From the NCBI GenBank assembly GCA_003161835.1, contig PMNO01000364.1, positions 1-5,752 on the forward strand: a stretch of DNA of 5,752 nucleotides, given 5' to 3'. The DNA is from Myxococcales bacterium (GTDB lineage Bacteria; Myxococcota_A; Polyangia; Fen-1088). A program made the position numbers and the translations under genes. Shown here one piece after another: positions 1-5,170 of this stretch. Below the pieces are notes generated by a model, which saw only the letters and a list, made by a program, of their open reading frames with translations, had not been told where the DNA came from and made no database searches. Positions within the stretch are counted from its first letter, which is position 1; every line of letters starts with the position of its first letter.

Positions 1-34
1 ATGGACGGGGACTGGGTGACGTTGGGCGAAGATC

Positions 35-66
35 GGTGCAAGAAGTAGACGGTGCAAGAAGTAGAC
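35..66. repeat. Perfect tandem duplication of a 16-bp unit
   Basis: The unit GGTGCAAGAAGTAGAC occurs at 35-50 and again, without mismatch or spacer, at 51-66. A third copy starts with GG and then diverges. Sixteen is not a multiple of three, so expansion or contraction would shift any reading frame through it. It looks like a small replication-slippage repeat in non-coding DNA; no function can be assigned. Confidence 0.9.
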
Positions 67-218
67 GGGTCCAAAGAGACGGTCCACGTCCAATACAGGA
101 GGCGCGACACGAGACGCTGCGAAATGCAGCGCTGGTTTCGCCTGACCACAATGCTGGGCCGGTTTTTCTTGCTGCTTCGAAGTTTTCCGAAGTTTGTCGT
201 TGCCTGCGAACTCCGCGA

Positions 219-246
219 CTGTTACTTTTCTTTACCTAAGTAAGAT
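219..246 (+). promoter_or_regulatory. Possible promoter patch for the receiver gene
   Basis: This is the most AT-rich patch upstream of the receiver gene. TAAGAT at 241-246 resembles a -10 hexamer (4 of 6 matches to TATAAT), but the best upstream element at a suitable distance (CTGTTA, 219-224, 16-bp spacer) is a poor -35. TTAC (232-235) and GTAA (240-243) form a very short inverted repeat. The patch lies about 90 bp upstream of the start codon. This is a weak call from base composition and partial matches only. Confidence 0.2.
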
Positions 247-324
247 CGTGGTGTGAGCTTTGCGCCGGTTGTTCGACACTAGCCTAGGGGTCTGACAAAG
301 CCGAGGCACTTGGCTCGGAGCAGC

Positions 325-330
325 GGGAGG
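325..330 (+). promoter_or_regulatory. Ribosome binding site of the receiver gene
   Basis: GGGAGG lies 4 nt upstream of the ATG at 335 and is a strong Shine-Dalgarno match that fixes this start. Just upstream, CCGAG (301-305) and CTCGG (314-318) could form a small 5-bp hairpin. Confidence 0.7.
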
Positions 331-334
331 TGTC

Positions 335-775
335 ATGAACAAGGCCGTTCTTGTCGTGGAAGATGAGGTGGGTGTGCGGCGCGCTCTGCGCAGGCTTTTC
401 GCCGACCGAGGTCTGCGGACGATCGAGGCGGGCAACGGCCGGGAAGCGATCCAGCGGCTCACCGAGGAGACACCGGGGGCCATCGTGATCGACCTTCTGA
501 TGCCGGTCATGAGTGGCGCGGAATTGTTGAAAGCCTTGCGCCGCAATGCTTTCTACCGGCGGATTCCCACCGTCGTGATGACTGGTGCCTTGGGTTCGGA
601 GGGCCCGGGCGTAGGTCAGTTGCTGGGCGTGCCGGTCATCTTCAAGCCGAACTTGGAACGCTTGCCTGACATCTTGCTCAACTTGATAGAAAAATTGAGC
701 GGCTCGGCCACGCCCGCGCCAACGACGACCGAGGCGACGGCCATTGCCGCCGGCGACGTGGAAGCGGTCAGCTAG
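335..775 (+). CDS. Single-domain response regulator (CheY-like receiver protein)
   Basis: This 146-residue protein is a phosphorylation-dependent signalling module that would take a phosphoryl group from a partner histidine kinase in the cytoplasm. The receiver fold fills about residues 3-121. Visible active-site residues are the acidic pair E9-D10, phosphoacceptor D53 followed by the usual MP (56-57), switch Thr83 in VVMTG, and Lys104-Pro105 in IFKP. All are intact, so it should be phosphorylatable. After about residue 122 there is only a Pro/Thr/Ala-rich tail, with no DNA-binding or enzymatic output domain. No histidine kinase is adjacent, so its partner and output are unknown. The start is fixed by a GGGAGG ribosome binding site. 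The gene converges on the GNAT gene and overlaps its end by 8 bp. The family call is firm; the pathway is not knowable from this window. Confidence 0.92.
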   Translation: MNKAVLVVEDEVGVRRALRRLFADRGLRTIEAGNGREAIQRLTEETPGAIVIDLLMPVMSGAELLKALRRNAFYRRIPTVVMTGALGSEGPGVGQLLGVPVIFKPNLERLPDILLNLIEKLSGSATPAPTTTEATAIAAGDVEAVS

Positions 776-1544
776 ACCTCTCTCGATAGTGGTAGTGATA
801 GACGATTTCAAAACCGGCACGATCGTAGATGCGTCGAGCGGCGAGGTTGCGTGACAGGACCTGAAGGTAGGCGGCCTCGGCGCCCACTCTGTGTCCCCAG
901 TTGAGCGTGCGGCGGAGCAGTTCGGACCCGTAGCCCCGATTTCGCTGCTCCGGGACGGTTGCCAGGTCGAAAAGCCCCAAGAGACCGTCCCAGAGCACGC
1001 TCATCCCGCAGGCGACGGGCACGTCGTGGACCTGGAGCGCCAGCAATCGGCGGGTTCCCGGAACCGTGTTCAGGACCGCGCGATGCGCAGATCGGTTGCC
1101 GGCGGGTGCGCCACTGAGCGTTTCGAAGATCTGCAGCCACCGGTCGATGGAATGTTCGCGCAGGATCCCCGTTGCCCGCTGCAGGGGTGGGGCGATCGCG
1201 CTGGCAAGCGGGCGAGAACGCACCTCGACCTGGTCGCCCAAGCGATATCCCCTTCGCGCCAGCAGCGCGTCCAGATCCGATGGCGCAAACGGCGTCATCC
1301 TGAAAATGGTGGGCAGACCCCGCTCCGCGTAGAGTCGCTCACAAGTTGCGATCTTGTCTTCCAGGTCGAGCCGGGATGGGGCCAGTGGCGTGATTGAATT
1401 TGCCCGGCGTGTGTAGCCGTCCGCGAAGCGGAGCCGCCAGCCATCGAAATCCGAGTCCGCGAGGGCCGGCCAAGCGCGCAAGGCGACCTGCTCGATACGC
1501 AAGGCGCGATCGGCGGTGGGCTCCGCCGAGGTGGATTCAGACAT
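768..1544 (-). CDS. GNAT-family N-acetyltransferase
   Basis: This 258-residue protein is predicted to transfer an acetyl group from acetyl-CoA to an amine on an unknown substrate. The catalytic GNAT fold is in the C-terminal half, about residues 130-255. Motif A, which binds the CoA pyrophosphate, is R201-N-R-G-Y-G206, preceded by the beta strand LFDLATV. Motif B follows with N233, the conserved Tyr240 in RRIY, and AGF (243-245). The N-terminal part carries GWRLRF (35-40) and GYTRRANS (43-50), a signature I associate with a group of roughly 250-residue GNAT proteins of mostly unknown substrate; this half may be a degenerate second GNAT lobe. The ATG at 1544 overlaps the stop of the upstream UPRT-like gene by 8 bp (ATGTCTGA), implying translational coupling; a GAGGTG lies rather far upstream, about 13 nt. 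Superfamily is confident, substrate unknown. Confidence 0.9.
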   Translation of the reverse strand: MSESTSAEPTADRALRIEQVALRAWPALADSDFDGWRLRFADGYTRRANSITPLAPSRLDLEDKIATCERLYAERGLPTIFRMTPFAPSDLDALLARRGYRLGDQVEVRSRPLASAIAPPLQRATGILREHSIDRWLQIFETLSGAPAGNRSAHRAVLNTVPGTRRLLALQVHDVPVACGMSVLWDGLLGLFDLATVPEQRNRGYGSELLRRTLNWGHRVGAEAAYLQVLSRNLAARRIYDRAGFEIVYHYHYRERSS

Positions 1545-2349
1545 ACGAATTGTTCAGCACCTCGCCCAGCCCCCCCGCGCCGGGAACGATGTAGTGGTGA
1601 TCGTCGAGTCCGCGTTCCTCGTCCCAGCGGGTCCCGGGCTCGGTGGCCAACACATCCACGGGCGACAATCCCCTATCCAGGCGCAACGCGTACACGATCA
1701 TTTCGGGATGCAGGGCCTGAACGGCGCGCAGGTATTCGGGCGTGACCACCAGGTGCATCGCGATGATCTTGCGCGCGCGACCGCGGACCGCGTTGCCGTA
1801 GTGGCGTAACGCCGTGCAGACGGTGGTTCCCGTGGCCCCCATGGGATCGGGAATCAGCAGTATGGCGTCGTCCACGGACCCGCCGATCTTCGCGGATCCA
1901 AGCTGGGCACCGGTGACACGGCCCGTGGGATCCGTCTGCCGGCCGAGCGCCAGGTGATCCTGTCTGATGCGCTCGGGTGCCAGGACTTCGTTGAGAAAAT
2001 CGTAGGTGACTTGCGCGGGCAGCAACCCCGCGCGTGCCAACGCCACAACCACCGTCGTGGTATCGAGGGCCAGGGTTTCGCCTGTCCACAGTCCGAGGGG
2101 GGTGGCGTCGATCATGCGGGTTTCGGTGGATCCGATGCGCCGCGGGAACTCGGCGGCAAGGACAGTCTGAATCAGGAGACGATAAAGGTGCGTGCACAAG
2201 CGGCTTGCCTCTGGCTGGACGACACCCTTGGCCGACAATCGCGCGAGCAGTGTCAGTGTCAGGGGATCGCAGAGAATGTGCACCCGGGCGCCGTAGTGGT
2301 GCGCTATCTCGGACGGGCGAAAGGCGACGTGCTGGTGCTGGGAGTCCAT
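1537..2349 (-). CDS. Uracil phosphoribosyltransferase-like protein
   Basis: This 270-residue protein resembles uracil phosphoribosyltransferase, the pyrimidine salvage enzyme that makes UMP from uracil and PRPP. The PRPP-binding loop is clear: strand AILLIP, then D168-P-M-G-A-T-G-T-T (168-176), matching the family DPMLATGG pattern with Gly in place of Leu. The mid-protein RAG motif (106-108) is also present. At the C-terminus HYIVPGAGGLG (252-262) aligns with the family GYIxPGxGDAG uracil-site motif, but the Asp of GDAG is Gly260. The protein is about 60 residues longer than the usual 208, with extra sequence around 128-158 and 234-250. The start at 2349 lies 10 bp after the GST-like stop and gives the family-like N-terminus; the larger frame to 2556 would overlap the GST-like gene deeply. 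The family call is good, but true uracil activity is uncertain, so I give no upp symbol. Confidence 0.8.
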   Translation of the reverse strand: MDSQHQHVAFRPSEIAHHYGARVHILCDPLTLTLLARLSAKGVVQPEASRLCTHLYRLLIQTVLAAEFPRRIGSTETRMIDATPLGLWTGETLALDTTTVVVALARAGLLPAQVTYDFLNEVLAPERIRQDHLALGRQTDPTGRVTGAQLGSAKIGGSVDDAILLIPDPMGATGTTVCTALRHYGNAVRGRARKIIAMHLVVTPEYLRAVQALHPEMIVYALRLDRGLSPVDVLATEPGTRWDEERGLDDHHYIVPGAGGLGEVLNNSYV

Positions 2350-2359
2350 GTCCGCCGGA

Positions 2360-2962
2360 TCAGAGCCGCCCCTGGATTGCAGCCGTGCGGTGGTTTGTCT
2401 TCTGAAACGGGGCGTGTTCCATGGCCCGTTGCCAATAGGCTGACAGCGCCTCGAGCGTGAGCGGAAAACTGGTTTCCATGGTTTCCAGTTCGGACAGCAG
2501 CGGCAGAAACGAGATGTCCCGCTGACCGGGCGCCGCTCCGTCCAGCCACGGTGCACCGCTGGCTTTCAGCTGTTGATCGACATCGCTGAAGACCTCGTCC
2601 ATGCGCTTGAACGATCGCTTGTTGAAGGAGGCGCGTCCCGAACCGCTTTGCAACACGGCGACCAGCGCGTCCAGGGAGGCTACGAACATGCGCACCTCGG
2701 CCCGTCCGCGCGGCGTCTCTGGCTGCAGGGGCCGGCCGGCGAAAGCTTCGTCGATGTACTGCTGAATGTTGAATGCTTCGGCCAGGACGAAATCGCCGTG
2801 CACCGCCAGCGGCGAGCGCGCGGTCGGGTTGTTCTTGGCGGCTCGTGGGTCCGGATACGCGACGTCGCTGGGGATCCACTGATACTCGATGCCCTTCTCC
2901 TCGGCCGCGAAACGGACGCGCCAGGCAAAAGGATCCTTGAAATAGCCGTAGATCTCGAGCAT
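2360..2962 (-). CDS. Glutathione S-transferase family protein
   Basis: This 200-residue protein has the two-domain cytosolic GST layout. The N-terminal thioredoxin-like domain (about 1-78) opens with LEIYGYFKDPFAWRVRFAAEEKG, typical of GSTs, including the PF(x)xRVR stretch at the start of helix 1. The cis-proline loop is at S50-P51 before LAVHGDFVL, followed by AEAFNIQQYIDE (61-72). The all-helical domain covers about 85-190. Family members conjugate glutathione to electrophiles or have related redox and isomerase roles; the substrate here is unknown. The usual Glu-Ser pair that holds the glutathione gamma-glutamyl group reads E62-A63, and the helix-1 catalytic position offers D11 rather than an evident Ser, Cys or Tyr. 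I chose the ATG at 2962 because MLEIYGYF matches a usual GST start; ATG at 2974 and TTG at 2998 are in frame and possible. It is the first gene of the minus-strand cluster. Confidence 0.85.
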   Translation of the reverse strand: MLEIYGYFKDPFAWRVRFAAEEKGIEYQWIPSDVAYPDPRAAKNNPTARSPLAVHGDFVLAEAFNIQQYIDEAFAGRPLQPETPRGRAEVRMFVASLDALVAVLQSGSGRASFNKRSFKRMDEVFSDVDQQLKASGAPWLDGAAPGQRDISFLPLLSELETMETSFPLTLEALSAYWQRAMEHAPFQKTNHRTAAIQGRL

Positions 2963-3124
2963 GGCCGCAACCATAACATCGGCTGCGGGCGGGCCCAATA
3001 TGCACAGCCTCGGGCAATCCGCGGGCGTCTGGCGCGGCGTTCGGCTCGCGCGTGCCGACGATGGCCCGGCCCGGCGCGCCGGTGGCGCTCTGGCATGCCG
3101 GACGGGAACGTGTTACGACGCGCC
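2963..3124. promoter_or_regulatory. Divergent intergenic region between the GST-like and FKBP genes
   Basis: The GST-like cluster is read leftwards and the FKBP gene rightwards from this 162-bp gap, so it should contain promoters for both. I see no good sigma-70 hexamer pair on either strand. CCGGCGCGCCGG at 3071-3082 is a perfect 12-bp palindrome and could be an operator or a hairpin, but such palindromes also arise by chance in very GC-rich DNA. No strong Shine-Dalgarno precedes either start codon. Upstream in-frame starts (ATG 2974 and TTG 2998 for the GST-like gene, ATG 3095 for the FKBP gene) would shorten the gap. Confidence 0.45.
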
Positions 3125-3910
3125 ATGCTCAGCACATCAACCAAGAGTCTGTTTCCAATCCTGCTGGTCGGCGGCCTCGCCGGGCTGGCCTGTAACCGTA
3201 TGGGCGGAGGCGGGGGCGGGAGCGCCTCCGGCGAGCCGAAGACCGAGGACGAAAAGGTATTTTATGCCCTGGGCCTCGACATCGGTAAGAACATCGACGT
3301 TTTCGGGCTGCAGCCCCAAGAGCTGGAACTGGTCAAGGCGGGCCTCGGTGACGCGATCGCCAAACGCAAGCCGAAGATCGATCTCGAGGCGGTGCGTCCG
3401 AAGATCTACGAGATGGCCAAGAAACGCCAGGAGGTGAAGGCGACCGCCGAGAAACAAAAGGGCAAGGCCGCGGTCGACAAAGCCGCCAAGGAGCCAGGGG
3501 CGCAACAGCTCGCCTCGGGCCTGGTGATCAAGTCGCTGCGCCCAGGTACCGGCGCCAGCCCGACCGAGAACGACACGGTCAAGGTTCAATACGAGGGACG
3601 CCTGACGGACGGGACCGTGTTCGACAGCTCCTACAAGCGGAACGAGCCGGCCGAGTTTCCGCTCAAGGGCGTCGTCAAGTGCTGGACCGAAGGCTTGCAG
3701 AAAATGAAAGTTGGCGAGAAGGCTCAGCTGACGTGCCCCGCGGAAATCGCCTACGGCGATCAAGGCCGCCCTCCGACGATTCCGGGTGGCGCGACGCTGG
3801 TCTTCGATGTCGAGTTGCTGGAAATCAAGGCCGTAACGCCTCCGCCGCCGCCCGCGAGCACGCCGGCCACGCCCACAACCCCAGCCTCCGCGCCGGCCAA
3901 GAAGAAGTAA
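3125..3910 (+). CDS. FKBP-type peptidyl-prolyl cis-trans isomerase, probable lipoprotein (FkpA/Mip-like)
   Basis: This 261-residue protein is predicted to isomerise X-Pro bonds and help protein folding outside the cytoplasm. Residues 1-22 form a signal peptide with Lys7 and a hydrophobic core, ending LAGLA-C23; this resembles a lipobox with Gly rather than Leu at -3, so lipidation is likely but not certain. A polyglycine linker (27-32) follows. About 39-115 is an FKBP N-terminal helical dimerisation domain rich in Lys and Glu, and about 128-236 is the FKBP domain. Catalytic-pocket positions are visible: Y156, F166-D167, R172, F178, V183-V184, W187 and Y210. Cys186 and Cys204 lie within the domain and might pair in an oxidising compartment. 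The tail (237-261) is Pro/Ala/Thr-rich and ends KKK. ATG 3125 gives a normal signal peptide; ATG 3095 would add ten residues. It sits just upstream of the ATP synthase genes, 49 bp away. Confidence 0.9.
   Translation: MLSTSTKSLFPILLVGGLAGLACNRMGGGGGGSASGEPKTEDEKVFYALGLDIGKNIDVFGLQPQELELVKAGLGDAIAKRKPKIDLEAVRPKIYEMAKKRQEVKATAEKQKGKAAVDKAAKEPGAQQLASGLVIKSLRPGTGASPTENDTVKVQYEGRLTDGTVFDSSYKRNEPAEFPLKGVVKCWTEGLQKMKVGEKAQLTCPAEIAYGDQGRPPTIPGGATLVFDVELLEIKAVTPPPPPASTPATPTTPASAPAKKK
3205..3230 (+). other. GC-rich hairpin inside the FKBP gene at the polyglycine linker
   Basis: CGGAGGCG (3205-3212) and CGCCTCCG (3223-3230) form a perfect 8-bp stem with a 10-nt G-rich loop. It starts about 80 nt into the coding region, just after the codon for the predicted lipid-attached Cys23. 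The overlapping run at 3202-3220 has several GG and GGG blocks and also fits a two-layer G-quadruplex pattern. Whether either structure forms, or matters, is unknown; the glycine codons alone account for much of the G content. Confidence 0.45.
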
Positions 3911-3919
3911 TTGACGCGC

Positions 3920-3949
3920 ACCCGCGAATTTGATAGCGGACGCGCGGGT
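3920..3949 (+). terminator. GC hairpin between the FKBP and ATP synthase b' genes
   Basis: ACCCGCG (3920-3926) and CGCGGGT (3943-3949) form a perfect 7-bp stem with a 16-nt loop. It starts 10 nt after the FKBP stop and ends 10 nt before the b' ATG. The downstream bases (CTTACATC) lack a U-tract, so it is not a classic intrinsic terminator. It could be a weak terminator, a processing site or a leader hairpin that affects b' translation. Confidence 0.35.
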
Positions 3950-3959
3950 CTTACATCGA

Positions 3960-4451
3960 ATGTCTATACTCGCGTTTATCGCTGAAGCTGGCTCCGCGCC
4001 GCATGCGCACGCTCCGCAATTGATGGATGTGGATGGAACCATCTTCATCCAGCTGGGGCTGTTCGTGGTGGCGGCGTTGGTCATGACGAAGCTGTTGTGG
4101 AAGCCGTACTTGCGGGTCCGAGGCGAGCGGGTGACGCGCGTCGACGGATACCGCAAGGACGCCCTGCGCATGGAATCCGAAGCGGCCACGCGTATGGCGC
4201 GCGCCGAAAACGAACTGGCGGAAGCGCGGCGCGTGGGTAGCGGCGAGCGCGCCGTGGCCCGCGCGGAAGCCCAAGCGCGCGAACAGACCCTGATGGCCGC
4301 GGCGCAGGCGGCAGCCCAAAGCGCCTTGGCGGCGGCACGGGTTCGCCTGGACGCGACGGTCGCGGGGGAAAAGGCCCGGTTGGAGCAGGGAGCACGCGAG
4401 ACAGCGACCCTGGTCGCGCGGCGTATCTTGGGGCGCGAGGTGGCGTCTTGA
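3960..4451 (+). CDS. atpX: F-type ATP synthase subunit b' (peripheral stalk)
   Basis: This 163-residue subunit is one of the two different b-type chains that form the peripheral stalk, holding F1 fixed relative to the membrane while the rotor turns. The sequence DVDGTIFIQLGLF (23-35) begins the single transmembrane helix (about 27-45), and KLLWKPYLRVR (44-54) leads into the cytoplasmic helix, as is typical of b'. Residues about 55-155 are a long Ala/Glu/Arg-rich helix expected to form a coiled coil with subunit b; ARRIL near the end (153-157) resembles the delta-contacting tail. The ATG at 3960 has no clear Shine-Dalgarno. A TTG at 3930 would lie inside the hairpin loop, and ATG 4023 would remove the residues before the membrane helix, so 3960 is preferred. 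The stop overlaps the b start. The b' versus b assignment rests on order and lack of a signal peptide; atpX is one common name, others use atpF2 or atpG. Confidence 0.85.
   Translation: MSILAFIAEAGSAPHAHAPQLMDVDGTIFIQLGLFVVAALVMTKLLWKPYLRVRGERVTRVDGYRKDALRMESEAATRMARAENELAEARRVGSGERAVARAEAQAREQTLMAAAQAAAQSALAAARVRLDATVAGEKARLEQGARETATLVARRILGREVAS
4437..4443 (+). promoter_or_regulatory. Ribosome binding site supporting the TTG start of subunit b
   Basis: GAGGTGG ends 4 nt before the TTG at 4448. It lies inside the last codons of b' and is the main reason for accepting a TTG start in the TTGA overlap; the first in-frame ATG lies well inside the stalk helix (Met144). Confidence 0.6.
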
Positions 4452-5170
4452 GGCGCGCCTATCTCCGGGGAGCCATCGCAGCCGGGGTGCTCTTGTTGTT
4501 GTTCACCGCCGGTCCTGGTCCTGGGGTGGTGGGGCAGTTGGCGTTCGGCGCGGAGACTCTGGCGGCGACCGCGGAAGCACACCCACCCCAGGGGGCCACG
4601 GAGCGGCCAGAGGACGGGGAGGGCGGCGCGCACGAGGGGCCCGAACAGACCCCCTCGATCGACTTGAAGAAGCTGGCCCTTCAACTCCTGAATTTCGCGG
4701 TTCTTCTCTTCATCCTGGTGAAGTTCGGTGGCGGCGCCATCAACAAGGCGCTGGCTGCGCGGCACCACCAGCTCAAGGCCGATCTGGCCTCCGCCGCTGA
4801 GCTGCGCGCGATTGCGGAGGCCAAGCTGAGCAAGCAGGAGGCGCGCCTCGCGTCCCTGCAAGCGGAGATCTCGGACATGCGCCGGGCTATCAAGGCCGAG
4901 GCGGACGCGGAAAAGACGCGCCTGATTGCGGCGGCCGAGGCGCGCGCGGAGCGCATCAAGAGTGAAACGACGTTTCTGGTGGAACAGCAGGTCCGCGAGG
5001 CCGAGGCGCGTCTGCGCCGCGAGTCCGCGGATACCGCGCTCAAGGTGGCCGAGGAGATCTTGCGCCGCGCGATTGGAGCCGGCGACCAACAACGGCTGCT
5101 CGACACCTTCGTCACCGACATCGAAAAGGGTGCAGCCGCGCCGGCCAGCGCCGCCGGGAGGGTAGTCTGA
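4448..5170 (+). CDS. atpF: F-type ATP synthase subunit b (peripheral stalk), with N-terminal signal-like extension
   Basis: This 240-residue subunit pairs with b' in the peripheral stalk and binds delta and F1 at its far end. Residues 1-35 look like a signal peptide (RRAYLR, hydrophobic AAGVLLLLFTAG, possible cleavage near FGA-ET), followed by an acidic Pro/Gly-rich stretch (about 37-70). The transmembrane helix is about 76-95 (LALQLLNFAVLLFILVKF), then GGGAINKALAARHHQLKADL, the usual membrane-exit sequence of b subunits. Residues about 105-210 are a long charged helix rich in Ala/Glu/Arg. The protein is longer than the roughly 156-residue E. coli b because of the N-terminal extension; similar extended b chains occur in some Deltaproteobacteria. 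Translation starts at TTG with a good ribosome binding site and overlaps the b' stop by 4 bp (TTGA). The stop shares one base with the delta start. Confidence 0.88.
   Translation: MRRAYLRGAIAAGVLLLLFTAGPGPGVVGQLAFGAETLAATAEAHPPQGATERPEDGEGGAHEGPEQTPSIDLKKLALQLLNFAVLLFILVKFGGGAINKALAARHHQLKADLASAAELRAIAEAKLSKQEARLASLQAEISDMRRAIKAEADAEKTRLIAAAEARAERIKSETTFLVEQQVREAEARLRRESADTALKVAEEILRRAIGAGDQQRLLDTFVTDIEKGAAAPASAAGRVV
5156..5162 (+). promoter_or_regulatory. Ribosome binding site of subunit delta
   Basis: GGGAGGG, with the GGAGG core at 5157-5161, lies 8 nt before the ATG at 5170 and inside the last codons of subunit b. The start follows in a TGATG stop-start overlap, so re-initiation can also contribute. 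Confidence 0.65.

Larger units (their letters stand above)
1..334. other. Intergenic region upstream of the receiver gene, no convincing gene
   Basis: No reading frame here looks like a real protein. The frame starting at base 1 reads 15 residues and stops at 46-48, so it could be the tail of a gene entering from the left, but that is too little to call. A second frame, open from the left edge to 239, has a low-complexity composition with no recognisable motif. The stretch contains a 16-bp tandem duplication (35-66), an interrupted dyad around 120-140 (CGAAA, then the palindrome CAGCGCTG, then TTTCG), the 8-bp palindrome CTTCGAAG at 175-182, and an AT-richer patch at about 219-246. I see no tRNA or rRNA. 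Confidence 0.6.

Noticed and set aside
36..239. A small plus-strand frame of 67 codons across the tandem repeat
   Set aside because: It has no recognisable motif and crosses a repeat whose length is not a multiple of three. The GTG start lies in the repeat itself, with no ribosome binding site.
1..334. Possible tRNA, riboswitch or small RNA in the left intergenic region
   Set aside because: I see only short dyads, with no cloverleaf, no conserved riboswitch core and no intrinsic terminator.
284..820. A 178-codon minus-strand frame over the receiver gene
   Set aside because: It is the antisense shadow of the receiver gene, whose phosphorylation residues are all present on the plus strand.
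2350..2556. A longer N-terminus for the UPRT-like protein
   Set aside because: It would overlap the GST-like gene by nearly 200 bp in another frame and has no resemblance to the family N-terminus.
2573..3124. An in-frame upstream extension of the FKBP gene into the GST-like region
   Set aside because: It is antisense to the GST-like gene and would put the signal peptide in mid-protein; the ATG at 3125 gives a normal signal peptide.
3137..5092. A 651-codon open frame on the minus strand
   Set aside because: It lies antisense to the FKBP, b' and b genes, which have clear family motifs. Its Arg/Ala/Leu-rich composition is what GC-rich codons give when read on the opposite strand.
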